From assembly GCF_002831645.1 (NCBI RefSeq), contig NZ_CP025117.1:813514-877513 (forward strand): 64,000 bases of DNA. Direction: 5' to 3'. A program made the position numbers and the translations under genes. Shown piece by piece: positions 52,567 through 60,466 of the stretch. How positions within the stretch are numbered: the stretch's first letter is position 1; every line of letters starts with the position of its first letter. The notes under the pieces were generated by a model, which worked only from the letters and a program-made list of their open reading frames with translations, did no database searches and was not told the origin of the DNA. The stretch is from Olleya sp. Bg11-27. Its GTDB lineage: Bacteria > Bacteroidota > Bacteroidia > Flavobacteriales > Flavobacteriaceae.

Positions 52567-53478
52567 TTATTTAAGCGCATTGACGATAGTATTTAGATTG
52601 TACTCAAACATCCCAATATAAGTGCCTTCTATTGTTCCTGCGCTTCCAAGAGCATCAGAGTATAACGTTCCTCCAATTTGTACGTCATGACCTTTTGATT
52701 TAACAGCTTCTTGTAAAGCTTCAATAGTTCGTTTTGGTACTGAACTTTCAATAAAAATAGCGTTTACTTTATTTTCTATTATAAAGTTAGCTAAATTTTG
52801 GACATCTTTTACACCTGCTTCTGTTGCGGTCGATATACCTTGCAAACCAACCACTTCAAATCCGTAACTTTTTCCGAAGTAATTAAAAGCATCATGAGCG
52901 GTTACAAGAATGCGTTTGTCGGCAGGAAGGGTTTCTATTTTTGATTTAACTGTATTTTCAAGGGTGTCTAATTTAGACAGAAAAGCTGTAGCATTGGCGT
53001 TGTAATAGTCCGCATTTTTTGCATCTTTCTCTGATAAAACCGCTGCGACCTTGATTGCAAATTGTTTGAAGTAGGTAATATTAAACCAAACGTGTGGGTC
53101 GTAATTTGAAGCAAAATATTCTGATCCTATTAGTGTTGTTTTATCAATTACGTCTGCCAATGCAATTGGTGTTTTTGTTTTACTTCCCATTTTTTCAAAA
53201 ACTTCAACTAGTTTTCCTTCAAGATGTAAGCCATTAAAAAATATGATATCCGCATCAACTAGTTTGGTTACATCACCTTCACTTGCTTTGTAAAGATGTG
53301 GATCTACGCCGCTTCCCATTAAGCCATTAACATTAATGCTGTCCCCTCCAATGTTTCTAACCAAATCGGTAAGCATTGTTGTGGTAGTAACTATATTAAG
53401 TTTCCCGTTGTCTTTAGACTTGCTGTTGCAAGCTCCTAGAGCTAGGGTAATTGCTAAAAGCAGAATTATTTTTTTCAT
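52567..53478 (-). CDS. metal-binding lipoprotein of the Mn/Fe-type ABC importer
   Basis: This 303-residue cluster A-I substrate-binding protein has a lipoprotein signal (LGACNSK). The metal ligands fit the set His, His, Glu, Asp: GSGVDPHLYKA, SNYDPHVWF, GISTATEAGVKD and LYSDALGSAG. PsaA and MntA use this set for Mn2+, whereas ZnuA proteins carry a third histidine. There is also no His-rich loop. I therefore favour Mn2+ or Fe2+ over Zn2+, although the family is often annotated as zinc-binding. An operator-like site overlaps the start codon. The gene belongs to the same importer as the three genes downstream. Confidence 0.9.
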   Translation of the reverse strand: MKKIILLLAITLALGACNSKSKDNGKLNIVTTTTMLTDLVRNIGGDSINVNGLMGSGVDPHLYKASEGDVTKLVDADIIFFNGLHLEGKLVEVFEKMGSKTKTPIALADVIDKTTLIGSEYFASNYDPHVWFNITYFKQFAIKVAAVLSEKDAKNADYYNANATAFLSKLDTLENTVKSKIETLPADKRILVTAHDAFNYFGKSYGFEVVGLQGISTATEAGVKDVQNLANFIIENKVNAIFIESSVPKRTIEALQEAVKSKGHDVQIGGTLYSDALGSAGTIEGTYIGMFEYNLNTIVNALK

Positions 53479-53488
53479 TTGTCTAAAT
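53471..53488 (-). promoter_or_regulatory. candidate metal-repressor box at the metal-binding lipoprotein gene
   Basis: On the minus strand this reads ATTTAGACAAATGAAAAA. It matches 14 of 18 positions of the palindrome core TTTTAGACTAATCTAAAA found between the TonB receptor and DtxR genes. It overlaps the start codon, so it would block transcription or translation if bound. Confidence 0.45.
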
Positions 53489-53551
53489 ATTTATTACGAA
53501 GGTACTAAAAATAAGAGTATTTATTTGGTTTTTACTCTCATTAAGACTTGT

Positions 53552-54025
53552 TTAGTGTTGGTTTTTAAGTATTTTGAGAAGTTGATTGGGATTTAGGTAT
53601 TGAAAATAACGTGCTCTGTGGTTAAATTGATCATCTAAAAATACTAAAGCAGGTAGCGAGAAGGGTTTGTTTTTTTGCTGAGCCATTAGTAATGGGATTT
53701 GGTGTATTGGGTTTCTTTTGTTCAAGCGTTTATTCACAAATTCTTGATTTCCAAAATGAATGGTGTCTTTGTTTTCAACATTCATCTTGACAGCGTAATA
53801 CGCTTTGTTAATTGTATGGACTATTAACGAGTCGGTAAATGTTTCTTTTTGCATTTTAAGACAAGGTTTGCACCAGTCGGCATAAAAATCTATAAATACT
53901 TTTTTTGGGTTGCTTTTTAAGGAGTCTTCTAGTTGTTCAAAGCTTAGCCAATGTATCGTTTGTTTTGTTTGAGAAAATCCAGTATTTGATATTAATAATA
54001 GTACTGTAATTAAGCTTATTTTCAT
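53552..54025 (-). CDS. thioredoxin-fold protein, exported
   Basis: This 157-residue protein has an N-terminal signal (to about 19, NTGFSQ) and an active-site WCKPC (C52, C55) in FYADWCKPCLKMQKETF. A cis-proline is likely near the IPLLM segment. It resembles the thioredoxin family of thiol-disulfide reductases used outside the cytoplasm. It starts 11 bases after the TonB receptor stop, so it is in one unit with it, and it is followed by the metal-binding lipoprotein. A link to receptor or binding-protein folding is possible but not shown. Confidence 0.85.
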   Translation of the reverse strand: MKISLITVLLLISNTGFSQTKQTIHWLSFEQLEDSLKSNPKKVFIDFYADWCKPCLKMQKETFTDSLIVHTINKAYYAVKMNVENKDTIHFGNQEFVNKRLNKRNPIHQIPLLMAQQKNKPFSLPALVFLDDQFNHRARYFQYLNPNQLLKILKNQH

Positions 54026-54036
54026 GACTATTATAA

Positions 54037-56337
54037 TTATAATGAATTAATTGAAAGTCCAACAAATACAGTTCGTGGTGCTGCAGGACCATAAATATAA
54101 TTACTATCACGATTTTTACCAGTATCAAAGTCTGATTGGTAGCTATTGGTCATGTTTTTAACACCTCCAAATAGTTCTATTGCTGTACTTACTTTTGGTA
54201 TATTGAAGGTGTACCCTAGACGCAAGCTTAGTTCTGTAAAGGGGGCTGTTTTGTTGTATTCATCTGTATTTTGTCCGGTATTTTCTCCTGCAAAATGTAT
54301 AATGTCCATTTGTCCCGTATAAATTATATTGGCACTTGCGGTAAATTGTTTAGTTGGTGTGTATGAAAATGTTGCATAGCCGTAGTCGTTTGGAGTTCGT
54401 AAAAAGTCACGTGTAGTGGGTAGGTCTTCTATGTTTTCTACAGGGGCATCAAATTGACTGGATTGCAAGGTTAAGCCGGTTTCAATTTGAAAAACATAAT
54501 CAAAATTAGCACGGGCTTCTAATGTAAAACCTTTTACGGTTGCTCCGGCACCATTCCTCTTTTCAAAACGTTCGCCAAATTCATCTTCACCAATAGGAGC
54601 TTGAAAAAAAGCATCGTTTAGATGGGTGTAGAATCCTTCGACGGTAAAACCAGCGATAAAATGTTCCGTAGCTTTGTCGTAATTTACTGAAGCGGTAAAA
54701 CTATTTGAGCGTTCTTCTACTAAATTTTCTGAAAGTGAAATTCTAGAAACTCCACCGCCTGCAAAGGCAATATGTAGGTCGGTATCAAAAGCTTGTGGCG
54801 CTCTAAAACCTGTACCCCAACCTAAACGGAACTGAGTAGTCTCTTTTAGTTTGTAAAGCAAGGATAATCTAGGGCTAAATACAACATGGTCTACTAGGTT
54901 ATGGTCATCTAATCTAAAACCAGCAAGGAGATTTATGTCTTTTGTAACTTCCCAGTCGTTTTGAACAAATACACCTAAGTTTTTTGTGGTTTGATCGATC
55001 AAATAATTGTAGGAGGTAATTTGGTCCATAACATCGTCATAAACATATTCTAATCCTCCTGTTAGTACTGTAGTGCCTCCTAAAAAATCATCAAATTTAT
55101 TATTTAGTTGAATCCCTCCTTGATGCGTAGTTACTTCTGATATACCATAAGGGGGATCTTTAAAAAAATCAATTTGTTCGTTTGGGTCATCTGGAGTTAT
55201 TCCTGTGTAATGGTCCCTATCGGTACGTTGCCCACCGTAATATAAGATTAATGAATTTTTATTATCATTAAAATTTATTTGGTAATCCAAACTGGCCATA
55301 AGGACGTGGTGGTCTCTTTCTTCTGACTGTTGGGTTAAATAAGCGGGTTTGTCTACAATTTCTCCGCCAAAGCGATATTCATATAGTTTGCTTAAATTGA
55401 TTTCTAATTTAGAATTTTCGGTAGTTAAATAAAAGGCGTTTACACCAAAAGAGGTGTTTTTAAGTTCTGGTAATTCTGAGAAGTTATCGTTATTAGCATC
55501 GTATGCTGTTCTTTTTCGGTTGCTTATAAAAAAGGTAGCCCCAGAATTATAGTCTTCACTAACTACGGTCGCGTTTCCGTTTATTAAATTTTGATCCGCA
55601 CCGCCATCTATATTTTGGTAGGCATAACTAAAGTTGTAGCTATTTTTTTTTGGTATTTTGGTAATAACATTTACAGTTCCTCCAATCGCACTGGATCCGT
55701 AAAGTGCAGAAACGCCGCCGCGAACAACTTCTATACGTTCGATCATGTTTACCGGGATTTGTTCTAGTCCATATAAACCGGTGAGTGGGCTAAAAATAGA
55801 GCGCCCGTTAATAAGGATTTGAGAATAACCACCCTGAAGCCCGTTCATGCGAATTTGACTGTAATTGCAAGTTTGGCAATCCATCTCTACACGTAATCCT
55901 GGTTGGAAGCGTAAGCCTTCAGAAAGATCAGTGGCTACTACTTGTTGTAATGTTTCACTGTCAATTAAATTTACAATTACGGGAGAGTCTGTGCGTCGTT
56001 TTTCTGTCCTAGTTCCGGTAATTACAACTTCATCTAAATCGTTTTTGTAGTCTAAATTAAAAGAAACATAAGTATTGTCATTGGCTATTATGACTTGCTT
56101 GGTTTTTGTTTTGGCACCAATAAAAGAAGCTTTTATAGTGTAAGTACCTGGTTTCAGATTTTTAATGCTGTAGTTTCCATTTTTATCAGAGACTGCACCC
56201 TCTGAGTTGTCTTCAATATAAATATTTGCAAACGATAGAGGCTTCCCTTCTGAGGTTATCTTTCCTAGAATTTGATAAGTGTCTTGTGCGTTTACAAAAG
56301 CACATGATGTAAATATAAATAGTATTATTAGTCTCAT
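54037..56337 (-). CDS. TonB-dependent outer-membrane receptor of the metal island
   Basis: The 766-residue receptor has a signal peptide, an N-terminal CarboxypepD_reg-like domain (GKITSEGKPLSFANIYIED, about 25-100), and a plug domain beginning VVITGTRTEKRRTDSPVIV that includes GGVSALYGSSAIGGTVN. The beta-barrel runs to a C-terminal aromatic end in YIYGPAAPRTVFVGLSINSL. The plug has ETLQQVVATDLSEGLRFQPGLR followed by an MDCQTCNYSQIR pair of cysteines. It probably imports a metal chelate, haem or metal-linked ligand. Location beside a DtxR gene and metal ABC genes favours iron or manganese. Confidence 0.92.
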   Translation of the reverse strand: MRLIILFIFTSCAFVNAQDTYQILGKITSEGKPLSFANIYIEDNSEGAVSDKNGNYSIKNLKPGTYTIKASFIGAKTKTKQVIIANDNTYVSFNLDYKNDLDEVVITGTRTEKRRTDSPVIVNLIDSETLQQVVATDLSEGLRFQPGLRVEMDCQTCNYSQIRMNGLQGGYSQILINGRSIFSPLTGLYGLEQIPVNMIERIEVVRGGVSALYGSSAIGGTVNVITKIPKKNSYNFSYAYQNIDGGADQNLINGNATVVSEDYNSGATFFISNRKRTAYDANNDNFSELPELKNTSFGVNAFYLTTENSKLEINLSKLYEYRFGGEIVDKPAYLTQQSEERDHHVLMASLDYQINFNDNKNSLILYYGGQRTDRDHYTGITPDDPNEQIDFFKDPPYGISEVTTHQGGIQLNNKFDDFLGGTTVLTGGLEYVYDDVMDQITSYNYLIDQTTKNLGVFVQNDWEVTKDINLLAGFRLDDHNLVDHVVFSPRLSLLYKLKETTQFRLGWGTGFRAPQAFDTDLHIAFAGGGVSRISLSENLVEERSNSFTASVNYDKATEHFIAGFTVEGFYTHLNDAFFQAPIGEDEFGERFEKRNGAGATVKGFTLEARANFDYVFQIETGLTLQSSQFDAPVENIEDLPTTRDFLRTPNDYGYATFSYTPTKQFTASANIIYTGQMDIIHFAGENTGQNTDEYNKTAPFTELSLRLGYTFNIPKVSTAIELFGGVKNMTNSYQSDFDTGKNRDSNYIYGPAAPRTVFVGLSINSL

Positions 56338-56350
56338 CTTTATTTTTATG

Positions 56351-56358
56351 CAAATATA
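56351..56358 (-). promoter_or_regulatory. -7 box of the TonB receptor promoter
   Basis: On the minus strand this reads TATATTTG, identical to the -7 box of the divergent regulator at 56408. The palindrome at 56363-56386 lies where the -33 region should be. Confidence 0.6.
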
Positions 56359-56362
56359 AAAT

Positions 56363-56386
56363 TATTTTTAGATTAGTCTAAAAATA
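56363..56386. promoter_or_regulatory. DtxR-type operator between the TonB receptor and regulator genes
   Basis: Ten-base arms TATTTTTAGA and TCTAAAAATA, exactly complementary, flank TTAG. The site lies symmetrically between two divergent promoters with TATATTTG -7 boxes. The core TTTAGA-N4-TCTAAA resembles the TTAGG-type operators of the DtxR/IdeR and MntR family. Related sites lie at feoA and at the metal-binding lipoprotein gene. The protein encoded at once by the adjacent gene is the natural binder. Confidence 0.7.
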
Positions 56387-56407
56387 TTTTAATAAAGATA
56401 TCTTTTC

Positions 56408-56415
56408 TATATTTG
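56408..56415 (+). promoter_or_regulatory. -7 box of the DtxR-family gene promoter
   Basis: TATATTTG matches TAnnTTTG, 17 bases before the ATG at 56433. The palindrome ends 21 bases upstream, where it would overlap the -33 region. Confidence 0.6.
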
Positions 56416-56432
56416 CAGAACACTTTAAGTCT

Positions 56433-57089
56433 ATGATTACACTAACAGAAGAAAACTATATTAAAGCTATTTACCACTTAGGAAGTAATGGTGAAAAAAA
56501 CGTTAATACTAATGCGATTGCAACAGCTTTAGAAACAAAGGCATCTTCTGTTACGGATATGATTAAGAAATTGTCTGAAAAAGGGTATGCGTATTATAAA
56601 AAATATCAGGGTGTTACCTTGACAGGCGAAGGGAAGCGTGTTGCTTTAAATATTATAAGAAAGCATCGCTTATGGGAAGTGTTTTTGGTAGAAAAATTAA
56701 ACTTTTCTTGGGATGAGGTTCATGAAGTTGCAGAGCATCTTGAGCATATAAAATCTGAAAAGTTAATAGACGAATTAGATGTTTTTTTAGGTTCGCCTTC
56801 TCACGATCCACATGGCGACCCAATACCTGACAAGGCTGGTAACTTTAAGCATATTGAAAAAATTGTTTTAGCTAAAGCCGAAACAGGAAGCATCTATAAG
56901 TGTGTTGGGGTGGATGATACATCGTCAGAATTTTTAAAATATTTAGACAGTAACAGTATTGCTTTAGGAACAATAATCACTATTAAACATAAGGAGCCTT
57001 ATGACAATTCTGTGAAAATTGAATTTGATAGTAAAGAGATCGTGGTGTCTCAGAATGTTGCTAAAAACCTGTATTTAAAGAAGGTTTAG
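56433..57089 (+). CDS. DtxR/MntR-family metal-dependent transcriptional regulator
   Basis: This 218-residue regulator has an N-terminal winged helix (MITLTEENYIKAIYHLG, TKASSVTDMIKKLSEKGYAYYKK), a dimerisation and metal-binding middle with WDEVHEVAEHLEHIKSEKLIDELDVFLGSPSHDPHGDPIP, and a C-terminal SH3/FeoA-like domain (TIITIKHKEPYDNSVKIEFDSKEIVVSQNVAKNLYL). The histidine- and glutamate-rich middle is right for Mn2+ or Fe2+ sensing. It is divergent from the TonB receptor and converges on the feo locus, so it probably represses receptor, importer and feo genes when the metal is plentiful. Confidence 0.93.
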   Translation: MITLTEENYIKAIYHLGSNGEKNVNTNAIATALETKASSVTDMIKKLSEKGYAYYKKYQGVTLTGEGKRVALNIIRKHRLWEVFLVEKLNFSWDEVHEVAEHLEHIKSEKLIDELDVFLGSPSHDPHGDPIPDKAGNFKHIEKIVLAKAETGSIYKCVGVDDTSSEFLKYLDSNSIALGTIITIKHKEPYDNSVKIEFDSKEIVVSQNVAKNLYLKKV

Positions 57090-57090
57090 A

Positions 57091-57222
57091 TTAGTGGCAG
57101 CCACAGTCGTCCGTTCCGCAAGCTTTTTTTGATTTTGTTTTAACAAAGTATTTTTTGTACAAAAAAAACAGCGCACAACCTAAGGTTGCGAAAACAAGTA
57201 TGTTTTGAATTATAGTATTCAT
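57091..57222 (-). CDS. FeoB-associated Cys-rich membrane protein, 43 aa
   Basis: This small frame starts one base downstream of the feoB stop. It gives MNTIIQNILVFATLGCALFF as a single membrane helix, then a basic YKKYFVKTKSKK stretch and a C-terminal cysteine cluster (CGTDDCGCH). Short Cys-rich membrane proteins of this kind follow feoB in many Bacteroidota. Their role is thought to be in ferrous iron transport, but this is not proven. It converges with the DtxR-family gene. Confidence 0.85.
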   Translation of the reverse strand: MNTIIQNILVFATLGCALFFLYKKYFVKTKSKKACGTDDCGCH

Positions 57223-57223
57223 C

Positions 57224-59323
57224 TTATTTTAAAAATTGATACGCTATTAATGCACTAATATATGCAATAGCTGTCATTATTATTAATTGTAAGGTTGGCC
57301 ATTTCCACGTGTTAGTTTCTTTTTTAACAACAGCTAGTGTGCTCATGCATTGCATGGCAAATGCATAAAACAATAGCAAGGAAACGCCTGAGGCGAAGTT
57401 AAATAGTGGGCCACCTAGAATCGGATTAATCTCTCCTGCCATACGGTTTTTAATAGTGTCCTCATCATCATTTCCAACGCTATATATCGTTGCTAACGTT
57501 CCAACAAAAACTTCTCTAGCAGCAAAACTACTCACGATAGCAATACCTATTTTCCAATCATAACCTAGCGGTCTAATTACAGGCTCAATAGCATGGCCAG
57601 CAATACCAATAAATGAATGTTCTAATTTTTGAGAGGCTATTTTTTGATTTAGTTCTTCTTCGTTTAAATTTTGCGAGGCATATTCCGTTTTAACGATATT
57701 TTCTGCATCATTAAAAGCTTCTCCTGGACCATAAGAGGCCAAAAACCAAAGGATGATAGAAATAGCTAATATTATTTTTCCAGCTCCAAATACAAATGAT
57801 TTTGTTTTTTCTAATACCGTAATGGCTACATTTTTAAATAATGGCAATTTGTAGTTTGGCATTTCGACTACAAAAAAGGTTTTACTCTTTATTTTTAATA
57901 CTTTATTTAAAATATAAGCAGAGACAACAGCAGCACCAAACCCTAATAAATACAATAGCATTAAAGTTAAAGCTTGATAGCTTAGTCCTAAAAATCGTCC
58001 TTCGGGAATAACTAAGGCTATAATAATTAAATAGACAGGTAATCTTGCAGAGCACGTTGTAAATGGTGTAACTAATATGGTTATTAGGCGTTCTTTCCAA
58101 CTTTCAATATTTCTAGTGGCCATGATGGCTGGGATAGCGCAGGCTGTACCAGAAATTAATGGTACAATGCTTTTACCACTCAATCCAAAACGTCTCATGA
58201 TTCGGTCCATTAAAAACACAACACGACTCATGTATCCGGTTTCTTCTAAAATGGCTATAAATAGGAACAGAAAGGCTATTTGAGGTATAAAAATAACAAT
58301 CCCTCCAAGTCCAGATATGATACCTTCTGCTAATAAATTAGTAAAAGCTCCGTCCGGAAGGGTATGTTTTACCCAATCGCTTAAATTTGCAAACACACCA
58401 TCAATAAAGTCCATTGGTATGGTAGACCAATCATAGATGGCTTGAAAAATAAGTAATAGTATTAAAAAGAAAATCAAGTAACCCCAGACTTTATGGGTTA
58501 GAACTCTGTCAAATTTACTGCGTAAATCTTTAGCTTGGCTCGCATCTATTGTTTGTCCTTTTTTAAGCGTATTATTTATAAACTGGTAACGCTTAATGGT
58601 TTCTTTTTGTTGGAGGCGTTTTAAATCACTTTTAGATTTTGTTTTAAAACTAGCAAGTGCTTCGACTTCATTTCTGTCCATTTTACCAAAATTGACATCT
58701 TGGGTAATCACTAGCCAAAGCTTGTATAGGAGTTGATTCGGGAACGCTTGTCTTAGTTTGTCAAAGTAGTCTTTATCAATTTCTGAGGCACTTAAACATG
58801 GTGTTGTTGATAGGTCTCTGTAATTAGAAATTAATAACTTTAAATTATCAATACCTTGATTTTTTCGGGTACTGATAACGGCTATTTTTGTGTTCAGTTC
58901 TTTTTCTAAGTGAGGAACATCTAATGAGATTCCCTTATACTTCATTCTATCAGCCATGTTAATGACTAAAATAGTTGGGATTTCTAAATCTTTAATCTGT
59001 GTAAAAAGAAGTAAGTTTCGTTTTAAATTTTCAACATCACTAACGACAACAGCAACATCGGGAAAGTCTTTATCATTTTTGTTAAGCAGTAATTCAATAA
59101 CAACATTTTCGTCTAAAGACGAGGCATTCAAACTGTAAGTACCTGGTAAGTCAATAATATGTGCTTTAAGACCTCTAGGTAATTTGCAGATACCTTCTTT
59201 TTTTTCGACAGTAATCCCAGGGTAATTTCCAACTTTTTGGTTTAAACCTGTCAGTGCGTTAAATACCGAGGTTTTTCCTGTGTTTGGATTACCAATTAAG
59301 GCGATGTTTATTTGCTTGCTCAT
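57224..59323 (-). CDS. feoB: ferrous iron transporter FeoB
   Basis: This inner-membrane Fe2+ permease with an N-terminal GTPase is 699 residues long. The G domain shows GNPNTGKTS (G1, residues 11-19), DLPGTYSL (G3) and NMADR (G4, with the N-M-A-D order). The membrane part carries the paired gate repeats ISGTACAIPAIMATR and FTTCSARLPVYLI with conserved cysteines. No C-terminal FeoC is fused. The start overlaps feoA as ATGA, and a small Cys-rich gene follows the stop. It imports Fe2+ from the periplasm under low-oxygen or iron-poor conditions. Confidence 0.96.
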   Translation of the reverse strand: MSKQINIALIGNPNTGKTSVFNALTGLNQKVGNYPGITVEKKEGICKLPRGLKAHIIDLPGTYSLNASSLDENVVIELLLNKNDKDFPDVAVVVSDVENLKRNLLLFTQIKDLEIPTILVINMADRMKYKGISLDVPHLEKELNTKIAVISTRKNQGIDNLKLLISNYRDLSTTPCLSASEIDKDYFDKLRQAFPNQLLYKLWLVITQDVNFGKMDRNEVEALASFKTKSKSDLKRLQQKETIKRYQFINNTLKKGQTIDASQAKDLRSKFDRVLTHKVWGYLIFFLILLLIFQAIYDWSTIPMDFIDGVFANLSDWVKHTLPDGAFTNLLAEGIISGLGGIVIFIPQIAFLFLFIAILEETGYMSRVVFLMDRIMRRFGLSGKSIVPLISGTACAIPAIMATRNIESWKERLITILVTPFTTCSARLPVYLIIIALVIPEGRFLGLSYQALTLMLLYLLGFGAAVVSAYILNKVLKIKSKTFFVVEMPNYKLPLFKNVAITVLEKTKSFVFGAGKIILAISIILWFLASYGPGEAFNDAENIVKTEYASQNLNEEELNQKIASQKLEHSFIGIAGHAIEPVIRPLGYDWKIGIAIVSSFAAREVFVGTLATIYSVGNDDEDTIKNRMAGEINPILGGPLFNFASGVSLLLFYAFAMQCMSTLAVVKKETNTWKWPTLQLIIMTAIAYISALIAYQFLK

Positions 59324-59553
59324 AAAACCTCTTTTTCAATAATGATATGAATGGCAGTTTCTTTTCTAATCGCTAAATGACTCCCGTTTATGTTAAGATA
59401 TAATGGATCCGAAAATGGAGCAACTTGCACCAACTCGACAGTATTACCTGGTAAACATCCCATTTCTAGGAGCTTTAGTGGGATCAAATGGGAAGATACG
59501 TCTATTATTATAGCGCGTTCTCCTCTTTTTAATGTGTCTAATGTATGGCTCAA
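59320..59553 (-). CDS. feoA: FeoA-domain iron transport protein
   Basis: This 77-residue SH3-like FeoA protein has TLDTLKRGERAIIIDVSSHLIPLKLLEMGCLPGNTVELVQVAPFSDPLYL, the full family pattern. It starts at TTG (59553), as no ATG lies before the conserved N-terminus. Its stop overlaps the feoB start (ATGA). It is a cytosolic helper of FeoB. A -7 box (TACTTTTG at 59580-59587 on the minus strand) and a DtxR-like site lie just upstream. Confidence 0.93.
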   Translation of the reverse strand: MSHTLDTLKRGERAIIIDVSSHLIPLKLLEMGCLPGNTVELVQVAPFSDPLYLNINGSHLAIRKETAIHIIIEKEVL

Positions 59554-59558
59554 GCTTA

Positions 59559-59575
59559 TTTAGATTGATTTTAAA
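59559..59575 (-). promoter_or_regulatory. candidate metal-repressor box at feoA
   Basis: On the minus strand this reads TTTAAAATCAATCTAAA. Its right half AATCTAAA is identical to that of the palindrome at 56363-56386, and 12 of 16 core positions agree. It lies between the -7 box and the feoA start, where a repressor would block transcription. Confidence 0.5.
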
Positions 59576-59579
59576 GAAG

Positions 59580-59587
59580 CAAAAGTA
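59580..59587 (-). promoter_or_regulatory. -7 box of the feoA promoter
   Basis: On the minus strand this reads TACTTTTG, an exact TAnnTTTG match, 26 bases before the TTG start of feoA. Confidence 0.6.
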
Positions 59588-59625
59588 TGGCTAAATTTCA
59601 GCTTAAAAAAATTGAAAGCAAAAAA

Positions 59626-60300
59626 CTACTCTTTGTATTCTTTTTTTAACTTTTTAATATCCTTTAAAAGTGTTTTAATATCTTCTTTTTTTGTGCCATC
59701 ATAATATCCTCTAATTTGGCTTTTCTTGTCGATGAGCATAAAATTCTCGGTATGTACCATTCCATAGTCGTCAGGCATCCCGTCATCTTTCACTGCTAAG
59801 TAGCTTTTTCTGGCAAGTCTGTAAATTTCGCCCTTATCTCCAGTGACCAAATTCCATTTTTTATCATTAACGCCTTTTTCAATAGCATAACGTTTTAATT
59901 GCGCTACAGTGTCAATATCCGGAGTTACGGAGTAGGATAGCAACATCACATCTTCGTCATTGATAATTTCATCTTGGATTGTTGCCATATTACCAGTCAT
60001 AGTAGGACAGATAGTTTGACAAGTCGTAAAAAAGAAGTCGGCAACGTATATTTTTCCTTTATAATCGGCTTGGGTAATGGTTTTTCCGTTTTGATTGGTT
60101 AAACTAAAATCGGCGATTTTATGATAGTTTATTTTATGTTGAATAGTGCTGTCAACCAATTCTGTGTTAACCATTGCGGGCTGGTAAATAGGTAAGGGTT
60201 TTTCTACTTTTAAAATATTATAAAAAATAGACATTATTATGATTGAAATTATACTGAATACAATAGCAAACCATTTATAATCTTTAAAAAACGACAACAT
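59626..60300 (-). CDS. SCO1/SenC family copper-binding protein
   Basis: This 224-residue protein is anchored by one N-terminal helix (about 11-30). It has a thioredoxin fold and the copper motif FFFTTCQTICPTMTGN with C94 and C98. The third ligand is a histidine in DYGMVHTENFMLIDKK near residue 183. SCO proteins load CuA of cytochrome c oxidase or handle periplasmic thiols. No oxidase gene is near. A haem and copper link is possible only in a wide sense. Confidence 0.92.
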   Translation of the reverse strand: MLSFFKDYKWFAIVFSIISIIIMSIFYNILKVEKPLPIYQPAMVNTELVDSTIQHKINYHKIADFSLTNQNGKTITQADYKGKIYVADFFFTTCQTICPTMTGNMATIQDEIINDEDVMLLSYSVTPDIDTVAQLKRYAIEKGVNDKKWNLVTGDKGEIYRLARKSYLAVKDDGMPDDYGMVHTENFMLIDKKSQIRGYYDGTKKEDIKTLLKDIKKLKKEYKE

Positions 60301-60429
60301 TTTTATTGATTTTTAATTATACTACAAAAATACAATGAAAAGCTAAGCTTGTCCTATGACATTACTCATAAAATTTGTTAATTCTTGAAAGCATTAAAGC
60401 TATTACTTTCTAAACTAAGCCTAAATAGT

Positions 60430-60437
60430 TACTTTTG
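60430..60437 (+). promoter_or_regulatory. -7 box before rseP
   Basis: TACTTTTG matches TAnnTTTG, 29 bases before the rseP ATG. Confidence 0.5.
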
Positions 60438-60466
60438 GCGATTATTAAAAAGAATAGAAATACTAC

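Noticed and set aside
59240-59265. AAACCTGTCAG sequence as a third REP copy
   Set aside because: It lies in the coding region of the feoB GTPase domain, lacks the second arm and is explained by codons.
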